From positions 3,658,001 to 3,722,000 of the forward strand of contig PYIU01000007.1 of assembly GCA_003415625.1 (NCBI GenBank): 64,000 bases of DNA, written 5' to 3'. The notes beneath the pieces were generated by a model. It was not told the origin of the DNA. It saw only the letters and a list, made by a program, of their open reading frames with translations, and did not search any database. Positions 53,055 to 64,000 of the stretch are shown here, in pieces. Both the position numbers and the translations under genes were made by a program. Every line of letters begins with the position of its first letter. The first letter of the stretch is position 1. Source of the DNA: Aquanectria penicillioides. Its lineage: Eukaryota; Ascomycota; Sordariomycetes; Hypocreales; Nectriaceae.

Positions 53055-54150
53055 ATGACCCAGGACCCTCGCAAGCTTCTTGAAACAGTCCGCCAACCGC
53101 CAACCTATTCATTTGTTACACAGTCGGCTAATGGACATGTAACATCCAGGCAGAGAAGCAGGTTCAGAATGCTAGCAGCGGCTTCGCATTTTTGGGCAGC
53201 CGAGAGGAAAAGTACGAAAAAGTTGCTAAGACCTTTGTTCAAGCTGGAAATGCATTTAAAATGCAAATCCTTGGTGTGTCGTTCCTAGAGTGGAATCTTC
53301 ATTATGTTTAGGTTGGTTCACAATTCTCATCAAGATGATCGCAGGTATCGAGGCCGGTAGCTCATTGGAAAGGGCATCCCAGAATCAGATCAAGAATCTG
53401 AACGAGCCCGATGATGCCGCTAATACCCTCATAGATGCCTTCAAGGCGTATCGCCCGGATGACCCTGCTGCGGCGGTACGATGTCTCAGCATCGTGATCG
53501 ATCGATACTGTGTGAAGGGAAACTTTTGTCGGGCTGCGGTGCAGAAAGAAACTTTAGGTGGTGTCTTCAACACGCAACCAGGGAACCAGGAGAAAGCAAT
53601 AGAGTGCTATGAGGCTGCTGCCGGATGGTACGAAGGAGACAATGCCAATACATGAGTGCCCCAATCACGGTGTCATTGAAGCTAGTTATGCAATGAAAGA
53701 TACTCCAAACTTTGCTCACCAAATGAACACATGTAGTCTTGCTAATAAATTGTGGCTCAAATCGGCCGAGCTTGCTGGTTTGAATGGTGACTACCACAAA
53801 GCCATTGAGAACTACGAGAAAGATGCAGAACAATCGATCAACAGCAATTTGAAGCATCATAGTGTTAAAGACTATCTACTCAATGCCAGCATCCGCCACC
53901 TCGCAAGCGGCGATCTTGTGGCTACCCGACGCGATATTGAGCGCTATCATGAGCTAGATCCGTCTTTGGCTTACAGGGCGAACGTAAGCTATTGGCAGAC
54001 TTGCGCGAGGCAGTAGAGGCGCAGAACCAGGAGAAATTTAGTGATGTGCTCTATCAGTACGATCAATCCAGCAGGATGAGCAAGTGGAAGATTCATGTTT
54101 TGGCGCGAGTCAAGGAGTCGATTAGTGAGACAGATAATGAGTTTGCATAA
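53055..54150 (+). pseudogene. Second alpha-SNAP (Sec17) gene, damaged
   Basis: Four exons can be traced: 53055-53087 (MTQDPRKLLET), 53150-53273 (AEKQVQNASSGFAFLGSREE, then KYEKVAKTFVQAGNAFKMQI), 53345-53651 (NLNEPDDAANTLIDAFKAYR; YEAAAGWYEGDNAN) and from 53737 (LANKLWLKSAELAG, HSVKDYLLNASIRHLASGDL, then ERYHELDPSL). These are the TPR-like helices of alpha-SNAP, the NSF adaptor for SNARE disassembly. Two faults are visible. The third intron begins AT (ATGAGT at 53652) where GT is required, although its 3' end is a normal TAG. Near 53980 the frame shifts before GERKLLADLREAVEAQNQEK, which runs to a normal end ESISETDNEFA at 54150. The sequence is clearly more divergent than a housekeeping Sec17 should be, so this is taken as an extra, probably inactive copy. 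Confidence 0.8.
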
Positions 54151-56573
54151 ACAAACATTCATTTAAGCATCTGCCAAGGGCCAATATAAATGTTCATCTA
54201 AAGGGAGTGAAACTTATGATGGATTGATTTTCACTATTCAAACCCTTTTTGATGCCCATGAGATATAGGAAGGGCTTTGTTTGTTTATTGAACACATGCC
54301 CTCCCAAAACAAAATAGCTTTGGTTAGCGGTTAAAAATCCTCCTTGAGTCTTATATATATATATTTGCATCTCAACAACACCACAGTTGCAACTTTAATA
54401 CCGTTGGCGTTTTCGATTTGACACTATTTCGCAAAATTCATGTCTCTTTATTTCGTCATTTCGAGCTTGATGACTTGCCTACCTCGGCACCTGAATTGCT
54501 CGAACAAATCGAGCATACGCTCCACAGACCATCACTCCCGTCCTCAGCCAACCAACGTTGCAACGGACTACTTAAACCTAACGCACAGTCGTTAATATAG
54601 TAAATTTGCAGGTTCAATAATGTAATAATTCAATGGGTATCAGGTACGAATGCTCCACTTGCCTTGGATCCTCGGTTCATCATTGCAGCGCATAGCAAGT
54701 GATATTGGAGCAGTCTTTGGTCCAGGGGGGCTGGGAGACTTGAGGAATTCGGTCTCGATAGTCGTCATCTTGATTGCATAAGAGGAAAACAAAAGCCTCT
54801 GGAGATGTGTTGTCTGTTAATTATACGTAATTGATCAGACTGAGCGCCATTGGGTTCCACATCGGAGGAGGGACAAACGTTTCCTTCTCACTGAGTCAAA
54901 AGTAATTCCGTGAACCAAACAATAAAACTTGTACCCGACGAAAAGTACCTAAAAAGTACCTCGTCGGTCAAATTAATTGATGAATCGTTGACCAAAAGGT
55001 CGGGTCGACTGCTTGCCTGTCTGTTCTTGTCTCCTGGGTAGGGTTATTTTCAGAGTTAGGTCAAAGGATGTCACAGCCTAGGATTTAAGTGTGACGTTTG
55101 GCATGATCCAGTACTGCCATTCATTGATCAGCGCGTATTCAAAGTATAGAACCGCAGGTGCGTTCAACCTGCATGACTAGGCAGTGCGATGTTGCATACC
55201 CCCATAATGGCCAAGCTCATGATTGCGGCCGTATTCTTATAACCAGCCACGGCCTTGTTTTATGGCAATCCGGCTCATGTTGGGACATGTTGTCAATGGG
55301 TGCCTCCAAAGGGCTGCGGGCGACGATGTGTAAGATGATGGCGCGTGATGTGCTGGATGCGGGCGTTATTTGCGGGCACGTTTGAGATGCGGGGAACGTG
55401 TGAGTTGCGGGCGTTCAGTACGGTCGTCTAGGGAATCTGAAGCGAATTCGCATCAGCCACAAGATCATTATTCAAAAGGAACGCAACATCAGCCAAGTAC
55501 CGGTACATCGTACACAAAAATGAAAGAAAGAAATCGCCGCAGGGGAAACTCTGGAGCCCCCAGGGTCAAGCGCCTCCTTCAATGTGTTCGACCAAGAGGG
55601 TTTTTTTTTTGAATTATTCCGTCACTAGGCAAGTGATTTCATTATCACCATTATCATTTGAATGTGAGCTACTGCATTTCAATCATCAAAGCCCTCATTT
55701 GGGCCTTGGCTTAACTCAACAGTAACCTAGCTCTGTTTGTTCTCGTGGCTTCTTACCGAGACATGAGCTTCGAGCCCATACAGTTGATTGCGTGGCGAGT
55801 ATAGTTTCAGTAACTGCTGGTTTGACGTTCCCGGGAGTGACGAGGCTGATGTGGCGATTCCGATCATGTAGCCCTACCGAACGGTTCCAGTACTTGTTCG
55901 TCTTGTAGTAAGGCTTGCTAGATATGCAACCAAGTGAAGAACTAAAATTTCCAAGACAAAGACCAATCCGTTGATACTATGTAACAGCCAGCAACGAATA
56001 GACACATTCCCATAACCCCCATTTCTGGGCCTGATAATTATGCTGTAGAAAGGAGCCGATTCGATGATGGATTTGCAATCGACTTTTGTTGGAGCTTCAG
56101 CTACCCTCAAATACAACAGAACCCGTACTGCATGTGCATGGCCTTTGAAACTGAAGTCAGGCCAAATATCAGAAATAACATCTTTCATAGGGCAGGACTG
56201 AGTTTTCGATTCTTAAAATACCATTGCACTGACCCCACGTGGGATATTTCCAAGTTCATTTCTCAAATCCTGGGAGTTTTGCCCGCAGAGAGCTACCTAG
56301 CTGCATCGAGAAATTACCAAACCTCTGTAGTTCACGTATCACTCATCCATTGAGATAGCTGGGCGGGGTACGACACAGAGCTTACCGCTCCCTACCGATG
56401 ACATGGCCAAAGGTCGAGGGACGCTTGCTCACAACTCAACAGGGGTATTTTCCCAAAGGTATTCCGCCACCAGACTCTAACTTTTTTTATCTACACATAT
56501 ATCATGAATTTACATTTCGGGGCAAATATCCCAGCCTTGATCTTTCTTCAACTCCCTGACAGACTAAGTTCTG
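54151..56573. other. Gene-free region of 2.4 kb
   Basis: A/T-rich, with (TA)n near 54353-54363 and a run of ten T at 55602-55611. A few 60-100 codon frames (for example 55874-56188, minus) match nothing. Probably old non-coding or decayed sequence. Confidence 0.5.
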
Positions 56574-57529
56574 CTAAGGGGCTTCATATATTATCCGAGG
56601 AGGGTTGGAATTTTGGTCGGTTTGATTGTCCTGAACAGCCAGCTCCGCCTTGTATTCGGGTGTCGTTTGAGAGTGTGCTAGGTTTGTTTCCATCCCAGTG
56701 GCTAGTTCAGCCTTGTGCACCGGCTGTGGGGTTTGAGACGGGGATGGAGACAGCGGAGGTTTCCACGCTTGATCGGTCATTTGCTCGGACCTCGGCCTCT
56801 CCGGAGACGAGTGTTGGTGGGTTGATGCGTATTGGTCTCGAGAATCTCCCCCGCGACGCCGTTTCCAGAAATAGAAGCCGAGTCCAGCCAGGGCTAGTAG
56901 CCCCGCAACGGTCGCACCGACAGAGATACCTGCAACTGCACCAGTTGATAGTTTATTAGAACTTGATGCCGAGTTTGTTGTTGTTGCCGCCGATGTTGAT
57001 GTGGATGTCATCGTTGCACTCGTTGATGTCGTAGTGCTTGTGACGCTCACGTTGAAATAATGAGAACTAGCATTCCGGAGACTATTGTCGTTAAGACGAC
57101 TGTCAACCAAAGCCACCCAGAAAATAGCGTCTTCGCCTTTCGGGACACTGCTATTAAAGTATCCCTCGAAGCTCGAAGTCCAGGTCATGCTCGTGGCACT
57201 GGTATCCGCTATAGTATTTGTCAGTCCAGCCGTTCCCAGGTTGACCTAGCAGGCAGCCAATGGCACGTGTGGTGTGTCGTACTGCTAATAACTCTGGTAT
57301 CGTAATCATCCGTCGACTCGTCACGGGGATATTTCTGCCATATTACAATGTTGGAGCTATTAAAATCCGTGTACCACGAAATGTCGATGGCATCTCCCAA
57401 TTGATACCTCGGGTTGTCGCTGTAAACTTCGTCCGTGCCGCCCGGTGCCGGCTTGATGAAGCCATTGTTGGACTGAACTGTGGCAGAAAACACGGCACAT
57501 GCAAGGAAAACAAACGCCAGGAAAGGCAT
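56574..57529 (-). CDS. Single-pass cell-surface protein with Ser/Thr-rich stalk
   Basis: Two exons (57529-57293, 57245-56574) give 302 aa. The signal peptide is MPFLAFVFLACAVFSATVQS. The extracellular part (about 20-150) has the pattern of fungal Ig-like/KRE9-related surface proteins (YQLGDAIDISWYTDFNSSNI; DAIFWVALVDSR). A mucin-like stalk of repeated STTTSTSATMTSTSTSA follows. One membrane helix comes next (STGAVAGISVGATVAGLLAL, then AGLGFYFW), stopped by KRRRGG, and then a polar Pro/Gln-rich cytosolic tail. Such proteins act as wall-stress sensors or unassigned surface proteins. The 47-nt intron was placed at an unusual donor (GTTATT) because it restores both phase and sequence (DDYDTR to VNLGTAGLTN), so the exact junction is less certain. 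Confidence 0.75.
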
Positions 57530-60128
57530 GATGAGAGCGCGGAAACGCGGCCAAAGCTGCGAGAAAAAGAGAGAAGCCTGGGTGTTCGGCCAACAGGCAG
57601 ACCTAGGGTTTTGAACTTTTAGAACCGTTTCGGGACGGGTAAGGCTGATAACTTATAAGCCACTCCAAGGATTTTCTTCGACTGAGGCCCGTGTGGCAGA
57701 CACGAAAGGGCTGAATGTAGCTGTGATGCATTTCCAAAATTACCATCAAATCATGACGCCATCAGCAAATGTTCCTGACCCGGAATCAAGCCAACCCGGA
57801 TCATAAGAAGGATGACCGTTGGACTTAGCGACTTCTTCATGCCAATCAAGACGCAGAACGAAGCATTGAGACCCACAAGCACAAGGTGCAATGATTGACA
57901 CACGACACAGGCGTTGACATGGGCCCGACCAACACATAACACCTCAGCCACCACTCACCCAACGACAGCATCTAAGCACGCGAGTCCAAGTCTGCAGAGC
58001 AATGCCACCGACGTTTGGTTCCCGAACTGTCTCAGCATTGCGAGGCCTTTTAGAGCATATTGCTCTTCGCTTCAATAAAGGTCAGCGACACTTCTCGCAG
58101 CACTTTACGCCGATTCATCCTTGTTTTCCCTAGCGGATGCCGACCACGGTGTTGCACCTGTTGGCTGGTTCCTGATTGTTGGTTGTTGGTTGTTGGTTGG
58201 CGTAGGCTCATCCCTACAACTTGAAACAACCATCGCACAGCTCGGCGGAGTCGCTGACCACTTCATCTGCCGGTTACCCGGTAGAACCCTATTGCATCCA
58301 ATGATCCCGTCTTCATCCCCAGCCGGGAGATCTGTTCCTGGGCTTGTCAACACTGCCTATTGTGGAAGTGGCCGAACGCACGCAATACTGTCCCTAGGCC
58401 CACGAGCACGTGTAAGGTCATTCTAGCCAAGTTTCAAGTTTGAACATGTCCTGTCATTCTGTGGCTTGGAAGGATCCAGGCAGGCTCTTGTGCTTCAGCT
58501 GAATATTAGATTAAGGACGCGGCAGACCTCCCTGACGCTTGGCAAATCCGATCCTATGCACCATGTAACCATGGATGCCCATTTTGTCCGGTATCTGAGA
58601 CGATGTCAATTGAAAATATTGTTTTCAAACAATGCCGAGGCAACTACATCAATTGCGTCCATACGCAGAAGTACATCTCTAGGCTAATTCTAGTTATGTT
58701 TTCATCCTTTTTTTCTTGAAAACGTAGGGGTGTGATGTGTGCATTCTACAGCTCCCCATGTAAGATTCCAGAAAGGTTATCAAGACCCTATGGATCGGGT
58801 CCACCGCGTAGACACTATTGGCCACAATGGCCCCTCGATTTCCAATATGCCCTGACCAAACTACCGCCAGATCATTGGCTTTTATGCATATCTGAACGAA
58901 TCAGGAGTGTATATTGACTCTCCAAGTGTGTAGGATTCAGACTGCGATCGTTCAGCACTATTCCTTGGTCATTTTAAGCCGGAAAAGCCACCAGTCCACC
59001 GGGGCCTGCTTCTTGAGCTTCCAAGGCACTCAACTGCTCAAAACTGTTTTCAAATTGCAATTTCATTTCATTCGCATTATTTATTGTGTATTCAAAGTAG
59101 ACAGTGAATCCCGAGGGTATGTAACATGAGTGAGAGTGCAGAGCATGAGCTAAGGAAACGCGAGTGGGTCATTACTCATTGGGAATTACTCTATATTATA
59201 CTTTCTCTCTTTAAGTGTTTGTAGCGCATTGCCTTTTAGTGCTGAGGATCGAGGCCTTCAGTATAGGTACTATAAGTACTGTAGACTAACACGATTTGAA
59301 TGAGATGCAGTGATAGAGATCCCGAATCCACATCGAGGACGATTATGAAATTGTTACGAATACTAGTAGCAACATACTGAGACAGTTTATTTCGGAAAAC
59401 TCATCACGTAGAGTCAGGGCGATAGCCTTTCCCCTAAGCAACTCGATCGACTCTCGATCTAATTTTGGTTGCCCAGCCTTGGAGACATTTTTGGTCGTAG
59501 GGCAGGTTTTTCTCGCGAAATATCCTGAACCAAGAACATTGACCAGTAATAGGTATACAAACTTTATATCGATGTCTTATTATGTGAATACACAGGACGT
59601 GCCTAGCCAAATGCCAAGGTGTGGTTCGAGATGTCCGGCAAATCAGGTACGTGGCATGAGGGTGTGATGGAGCCCTAGTGGGGGCCAAAGAGATATCGAG
59701 ACCTTTTAGGGATTGGTCAACTCACGCATAATGGCGGAAAAGCAAATGACCAGGCTACGGAATCAGTCTGTCCAATCTCTTTAGAATCCCCGCATTCCTC
59801 TTATAAACTCAATTTCTTCTTCATACTCCTATACTATGAACTTACAGTTGGCTCTCTTTTGAGCTCAGCATCGAGAGTCTTTGGTTATCCACCTGCGGGC
59901 ATGACATACCCCTCGCCTCTATCGAGTTGCTTCAATTTTCCAATCGAGGAGCTCAGAGCTGCCATGGGGTCTTCGAATAATCATGGCGTATGACGAGAAT
60001 CCGTGCACATACTCGTGCGTGGAACGCCCAAGTAAACTTGAGCCATATGGAGACATCTCCAGGTCCTGGGGTACGTTATAGATGAGCCTCCTGAGATCGG
60101 TTCTCCCACTTACCCCGAAACCATCCAG
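57530..60128. other. Gene-free region of 2.6 kb
   Basis: Contains a short TTGGTTG repeat at about 58170-58200 and A/T-rich stretches. From about 59870 to 60075 there may be the degraded first exons of the membrane-protein pseudogene (SKLEPYGDISRSW at about 60030). Nothing else is recognised. Confidence 0.45.
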
Positions 60129-61280
60129 GTGATATACGGGTTCCTCATCACGGTGTACATGGTTGTCACTTTTCTTCTCGTGTACTACATCTTTTTCTAC
60201 GATGCAAACTTAGATCCATTCAGGCCTATTGACGACAGAAAGACCAAGGTCAAGAACCCGAATCCATTCGATCGGGTGTTCCTATCAACCGTCCGAAATC
60301 TAACTTACTCTGATAAAATCCACCAACGCAATCATCCGCAAAGACACAAACTAGAGTCAACGCGAAATAAAGTCAGTCATCGCAGGACTGAGGTGTTGCC
60401 CGATTTCTAACCAATGCTTGTGCAGTGCGTCCTCATGTTTGCAAATGTCCAGATTATCACTGGCATCGCGATATTGACCAGTGGCTACGCAACCATTCGA
60501 TGTGGCCTATCCACCTACCATTGGCAAATCCCCGTTCATCTTACTTGGTTTGCGTCCATCACTCACCTCGCCGGTCTGACATTCCTCAGGCACTACCTCC
60601 ATAACCACTTCACGGAACTGATGTGGAGGGGGTTGTCGATGGCAGTTATGTTGATCATGTTGTGCGTCGCTGTAGGTCCTACGGTACACTTTACGTGGGC
60701 AAATGAAGATGATAAGTCCACAGTGCTACCATACGATTATGCGATTTGCTCGTATAAAGTGGGTGTGGATCCAGACACAACGGCCTTTCAATCCGTGATC
60801 CGCTCAATCGTTCTCTTGCCATATGGTTATTCTATTCGATGAACCAAGATGTCACCCAAATTTGCGAATGGCCTGCGTCAATTATCCGCAGGATGGATGG
60901 GCAAGACGATGACAAAAACGGAGAACTGGGGTTGAGCTTCTATGGGTCTAAAGTCCATATCATCAAGGGAGTCTTCTTGGATCCTTTAATGATTTCCATT
61001 CTTACAGTCGTCCATACACAATTGGATATTCTGACTTCAGTTCTATCAGAGGTAAGGTTATCTCCAGATACATATCGCGCCGTCAGGCTCACTAATGGCA
61101 CTGTTAGTTATACTGGTTGGTAGTCTCCGCTGTATAGGAACACAAAAGCTCTTCTATACTAAAGAACACGGGTCAGAAAGCCAAGTCGATTTGACATTTG
61201 GACAGGTCCTGCCGCTGGTTTTGTTGGGATCCCCCTTGGCCTTATGTTTTGGCTGGGGCAAGCTAGCTACGAATGCATAG
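60129..61280 (+). pseudogene. Polytopic fungal membrane protein pseudogene
   Basis: The pieces follow the order of a large uncharacterised fungal family with about seven membrane segments. VIYGFLITVYMVVTFLLVYY comes at the start, then an intron-like stretch. Then come CVLMFANVQIITGIAILTSG and YHWQIPVHLTWFASITHLAG (family phrase YHW..V.LAWFSS..HL.TL), LSMAVMLIMLCVAVGPTVHF, and near the end LVGSLRCIGTQK and LTFGQVLPLVLLGSPLAL. In-frame stops occur at 60408 (TAA after LPDF) and 60840 (TGA after YSIR). The frame shifts near 60900 and again near 61095. Intact members have unknown function. With at least two stops and two shifts this copy is dead. Confidence 0.7.
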
Positions 61281-62894
61281 TTTGCGGCTTCCAGGTAATA
61301 TAGTTTTGTGTCGAAGCATATTTTACTAGGATTTCCATCTCGTACAGACTGCGGCAACAAATCAGATCTCTGGTATTTATCATCGTGTGGATCAATCTGA
61401 TGCTCTGGGTTTGCAAGTATCCAAGGCCCAGGGTTTGCATCCTGGAGCAATTTTTGGTTTTCTTAGGTAGTTTTCCTCTGCTGTCTTTCGTCTGGGGTGT
61501 CGAGAGGCTTATCACGGCATTGCGATCTTGAGGTTGACAAAGGCGTTGTGAATTTCACATGGCGTATTAGCGTCAATGGAGCGTTGGACAGCAGTCTATT
61601 CCATTTTCATTAATGCGATATTTTTTATTTTTTTTTTTTTTCTTTGAGGGGGGATATTGAACGTGTTTGAACCCCTGTCAAGTGAGGACTCATTACGTTG
61701 ACATAGGCAGGACACCGCTATGACAGCGATCCAACGTGATGTCACTCACATCTTAACATGTCTTGTTTCGGAACCAAGCAAAAGCAAAAGCAATACGGTG
61801 GCAGAAAGGGAATTAATTCATCAACAAGTGCTGCCAGTCTCTCCTCTGCCAGTGTCGTTCTCACGTGATAAGCTGCGTAACCACTTGTGCATTTCGCTGG
61901 ACAAATGCAAATGCACGCAAATAAATGCACAACCCGGTCGCAATTATTCTGAGGCAGGGCGGTAAGCGCAAGGAGAATGCCAAGTCCCAGCGCCAAGGGC
62001 CCAAGGGAAGCTGGCCCACAAAGGAAAAAGGAAATACGACGTTCGTGTTGCGAAGAGCGTGAGCGTGCCAGCGAATCGTCCAGCGGCTCGCACCAGGTTT
62101 TGAGACCCGAGTTGTCGCCGCGACCGACTCCGTGTGTGTCTCTGGTGACGCAAACACACGTCAAACACGGCCTCGCCAGGGCTCTCTCGCTCACACCCAC
62201 GGCTCTCCTGCGTCTCGGTTTCCGGCTTGGTTTCGGTTGGGTTGAATAAGGTAATATTTAAGCATACCAGGGGGGCCGCCCATGCTTCCCCGGCACACAC
62301 CACACGGCCACAGGCGCTGCCATGTCACCGGGGCCCTGTGTGTGGGTGCTTGTGGATCATGCCAGGGGGCGGGGGCGAAGAGGGAGGCCGCAATTAAAGC
62401 TGCTCTTAGCGCTGCTGCCTCTTCAAATGAGAGAGAGTACTATGTAAGGAGGAGAGAGGAGGGGAGCACTTTAAGAGTGCAGTGCTGTATCCGTACGGAG
62501 TACACTCAACTACTTGTTAGCATCAACCTGGGACTCTCCAAAGTAATCCTTGGCACCACAGCTGCGCCTCGCTGATCTGGCTGCAACTGGCTTCTCCTGA
62601 CCAGCCAAAGAGTCGTGGGCGTCAGGGTTGACGCTCATTCCAAGCCCAGGCCCAAGCCCCCTGCCAAGTCGCCAAGAGCGGCCACAACAAGGTCCGTCTC
62701 AATATTGTTACGGCCAAGATTGCTGCAGCTCTTATTAATCTTGCGAAGCAGCCTCCCCCCCTTTTTGGCTACTTCGTTTGGCCTTATTCGTATTGTGGGG
62801 GTCTTGTTTCTTCGCCCTTTGTTCGTAAAAGACACGGTTCCAGTTGTTCGGGCTGTGTTTTGCAGTCACTCAACAGGCTAGCCCGTACTCCGTA

Positions 62895-62916
62895 TTTTTT
62901 TTTTTTTTTTTTTTTT
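62895..62916. repeat. T22 homopolymer
   Basis: Twenty-two consecutive T on the plus strand. Such runs are prone to length error in assemblies. Confidence 0.9.
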
Positions 62917-63026
62917 AATTTTGGCCTGCTCCTGTCAGCGGCCTCTTCGGGACCATCAGCCAGCCAAGCCCACGCCCTGTTCGTCCACCGATTCCATTTC
63001 GCTCCCACTGCAGATTTCTTCTGCCT

Positions 63027-63044
63027 CCCCCCCCCCCCCCCCCC
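63027..63044. repeat. C18 homopolymer
   Basis: Eighteen consecutive C, 110 bases after the T22 run. The pair forms a strongly strand-asymmetric spot and could form non-B DNA. Confidence 0.9.
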
Positions 63045-64000
63045 AGGTGAAACAATAATGTAGACGGGCTGGAGCAATTATTACAGTGGGTATGGGGACA
63101 GCTTCATGGGGACTTCACGGGGACGACTCGAAGATGGATCGCCCGGCGGCTTCGGTGTCCTGGAGCGCCGGTGCCCCGGATGGGACCCCTCCCGGGTCGT
63201 CCCTTGACGACAGGCACAAGCATGAGCACAGGCTCCATGTCTATCTTTGTCGCTCTCCCTCTCTCTCGGTGTCCTGTACGATTCGATTCCATCTCGGTCC
63301 AGCATCCGCGTTTCGGGATGAGCCGATGATGCACTTCTGAGGCCCTCACCGACGCCTCCGCTCTTTGGTGCCGCCTCCAGTCGTTTCGTTCTGTCCGTCC
63401 GTTCTGTCTGCTTGCTTTTGCACCGTTCGCCTCCGCCCACAAACTGAAACTCTGTGACATGCTCGGCCTCCAGACGTTCCGTGAGAAACGTCGTCGACTC
63501 CATCTCAAACTGTCAATTACGTGGCTCAATCTCGTCGTCGCCAAGAGTCGCCGCCTCCCTGTCTTGGCTCTTGGACTTGTTCTCCTGCTTCCTCTTCCCC
63601 TTCCTCTTCCTCCTCCTCCTCCTCCTCCCCCTCCCGCAAAATGGGCGCTACTCAGTCCGTAACTTTTGTGGCACGCGCCTATTTCCTGGTCCCCCGTCGT
63701 GTTTCCGAGCTGCCGATTGGCCCTGTTCCAAACCCTCTTCCTTCGTGTGATTGCTCGTCCAGCCCGCCAAGCTTCCGCCAAGCTCATGCCAAGCAGACGG
63801 TCCAGCTTCGCTTTGCCATGTATTGGCATTGAGCATGCACTGCCTCGATGCCCAGAGCCTTGGCTCGTACCAAAGCCTTCTCTCTACTGGTCGCCATGTC
63901 ATAGATTTGCCTTTGTTAGTCGGGGGCTTTGGACACTTGAAAGACCCGGGGCCCCGTCCCGCCCAGGGTTCCTGACATCCATCCCATCTTCCTTTCGCGG

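Larger units (their letters stand above)
61281..64000. other. Gene-free end region with homopolymer tracts
   Basis: 2.7 kb to the window edge without a recognisable gene. From about 62000 the sequence is G/C- and CT-rich, as in a long promoter of a gene beyond the window. A palindromic TCCGTACGGA lies near 62488-62500. Numerous 60-240 codon frames in this part are Arg/Pro/Ser/Gly-rich on both strands and reflect composition only. Confidence 0.5.

Noticed and set aside
63104..63829. Minus-strand frame of 241 codons, Arg/Gly-rich
   Set aside because: Biased composition, no start context or domain, and equally long frames on the other strand. It looks like promoter sequence.

Overview
This window is nuclear DNA of a filamentous ascomycete, most likely a sordariomycete of the order Hypocreales. 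The gene models have many short introns (about 47 to 106 nt, GT..AG, some with CTAAC-type branch sites). Zn(II)2Cys6 regulators, small secreted proteins, fungal NLR (NACHT) remnants and a Tad-like LINE remnant point the same way. The species cannot be fixed from the sequence alone.

Layout. 0-13.2 kb is mostly ordinary sequence. It holds a partial sugar O-acetyltransferase, a conserved protein convergent with a Zn2Cys6 regulator, a secreted PAF-acetylhydrolase-like lipase, a frameshifted SRPBCC gene, cytosolic glutamyl-tRNA synthetase (the one clear housekeeping anchor) and a small secreted protein behind a long, TATA-containing upstream region. 14-26 kb holds an epoxide-hydrolase-like enzyme, an NLR remnant, a zinc alcohol dehydrogenase, a CIA30-type complex I assembly protein whose stop codon abuts a 7-bp minisatellite, a small membrane protein, a nine-exon Hsp70/HSPA12-like ATPase, and an unidentified gene whose frame breaks at a run of eight G.

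26-35 kb is largely decayed. It contains a pyridoxal-reductase-like aldo-keto reductase pseudogene, a second aldo-keto reductase pseudogene full of stops, a C-terminal fragment of a MurA-like enolpyruvyl transferase, an intact secreted HAD phosphatase, a Zn2Cys6 regulator remnant and a second NLR remnant. 35.5-43 kb is an intact block of four genes: APC permease, GNAT acetyltransferase, FAD-dependent amine/amino-acid oxidase and Zn2Cys6 regulator. It looks like a small uptake-and-catabolism module with its own regulator. 44.9-61.3 kb is gene-poor. It has a full-length sugar transporter with three in-frame stops, a predicted N-myristoylated repeat protein, a secreted Cys-rich protein, a diverged roughly 92-bp tandem array, a LINE remnant, a broken second alpha-SNAP gene, a mucin-like membrane protein and a multiply broken membrane-protein gene. 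The last 2.7 kb has no recognisable gene.

The most striking overall feature is decay. About ten genes or gene pieces are recognisably broken. Nearly all the nonsense codons whose ancestral residue can be guessed are explained by C-to-T or G-to-A transitions, as RIP would produce. No new multi-gene defence or biosynthetic system is claimed. The best leads are the amine-catabolism block, the MurA-like fragment, the alpha-SNAP paralogue with a mutated splice donor, and the G8 frameshift gene.
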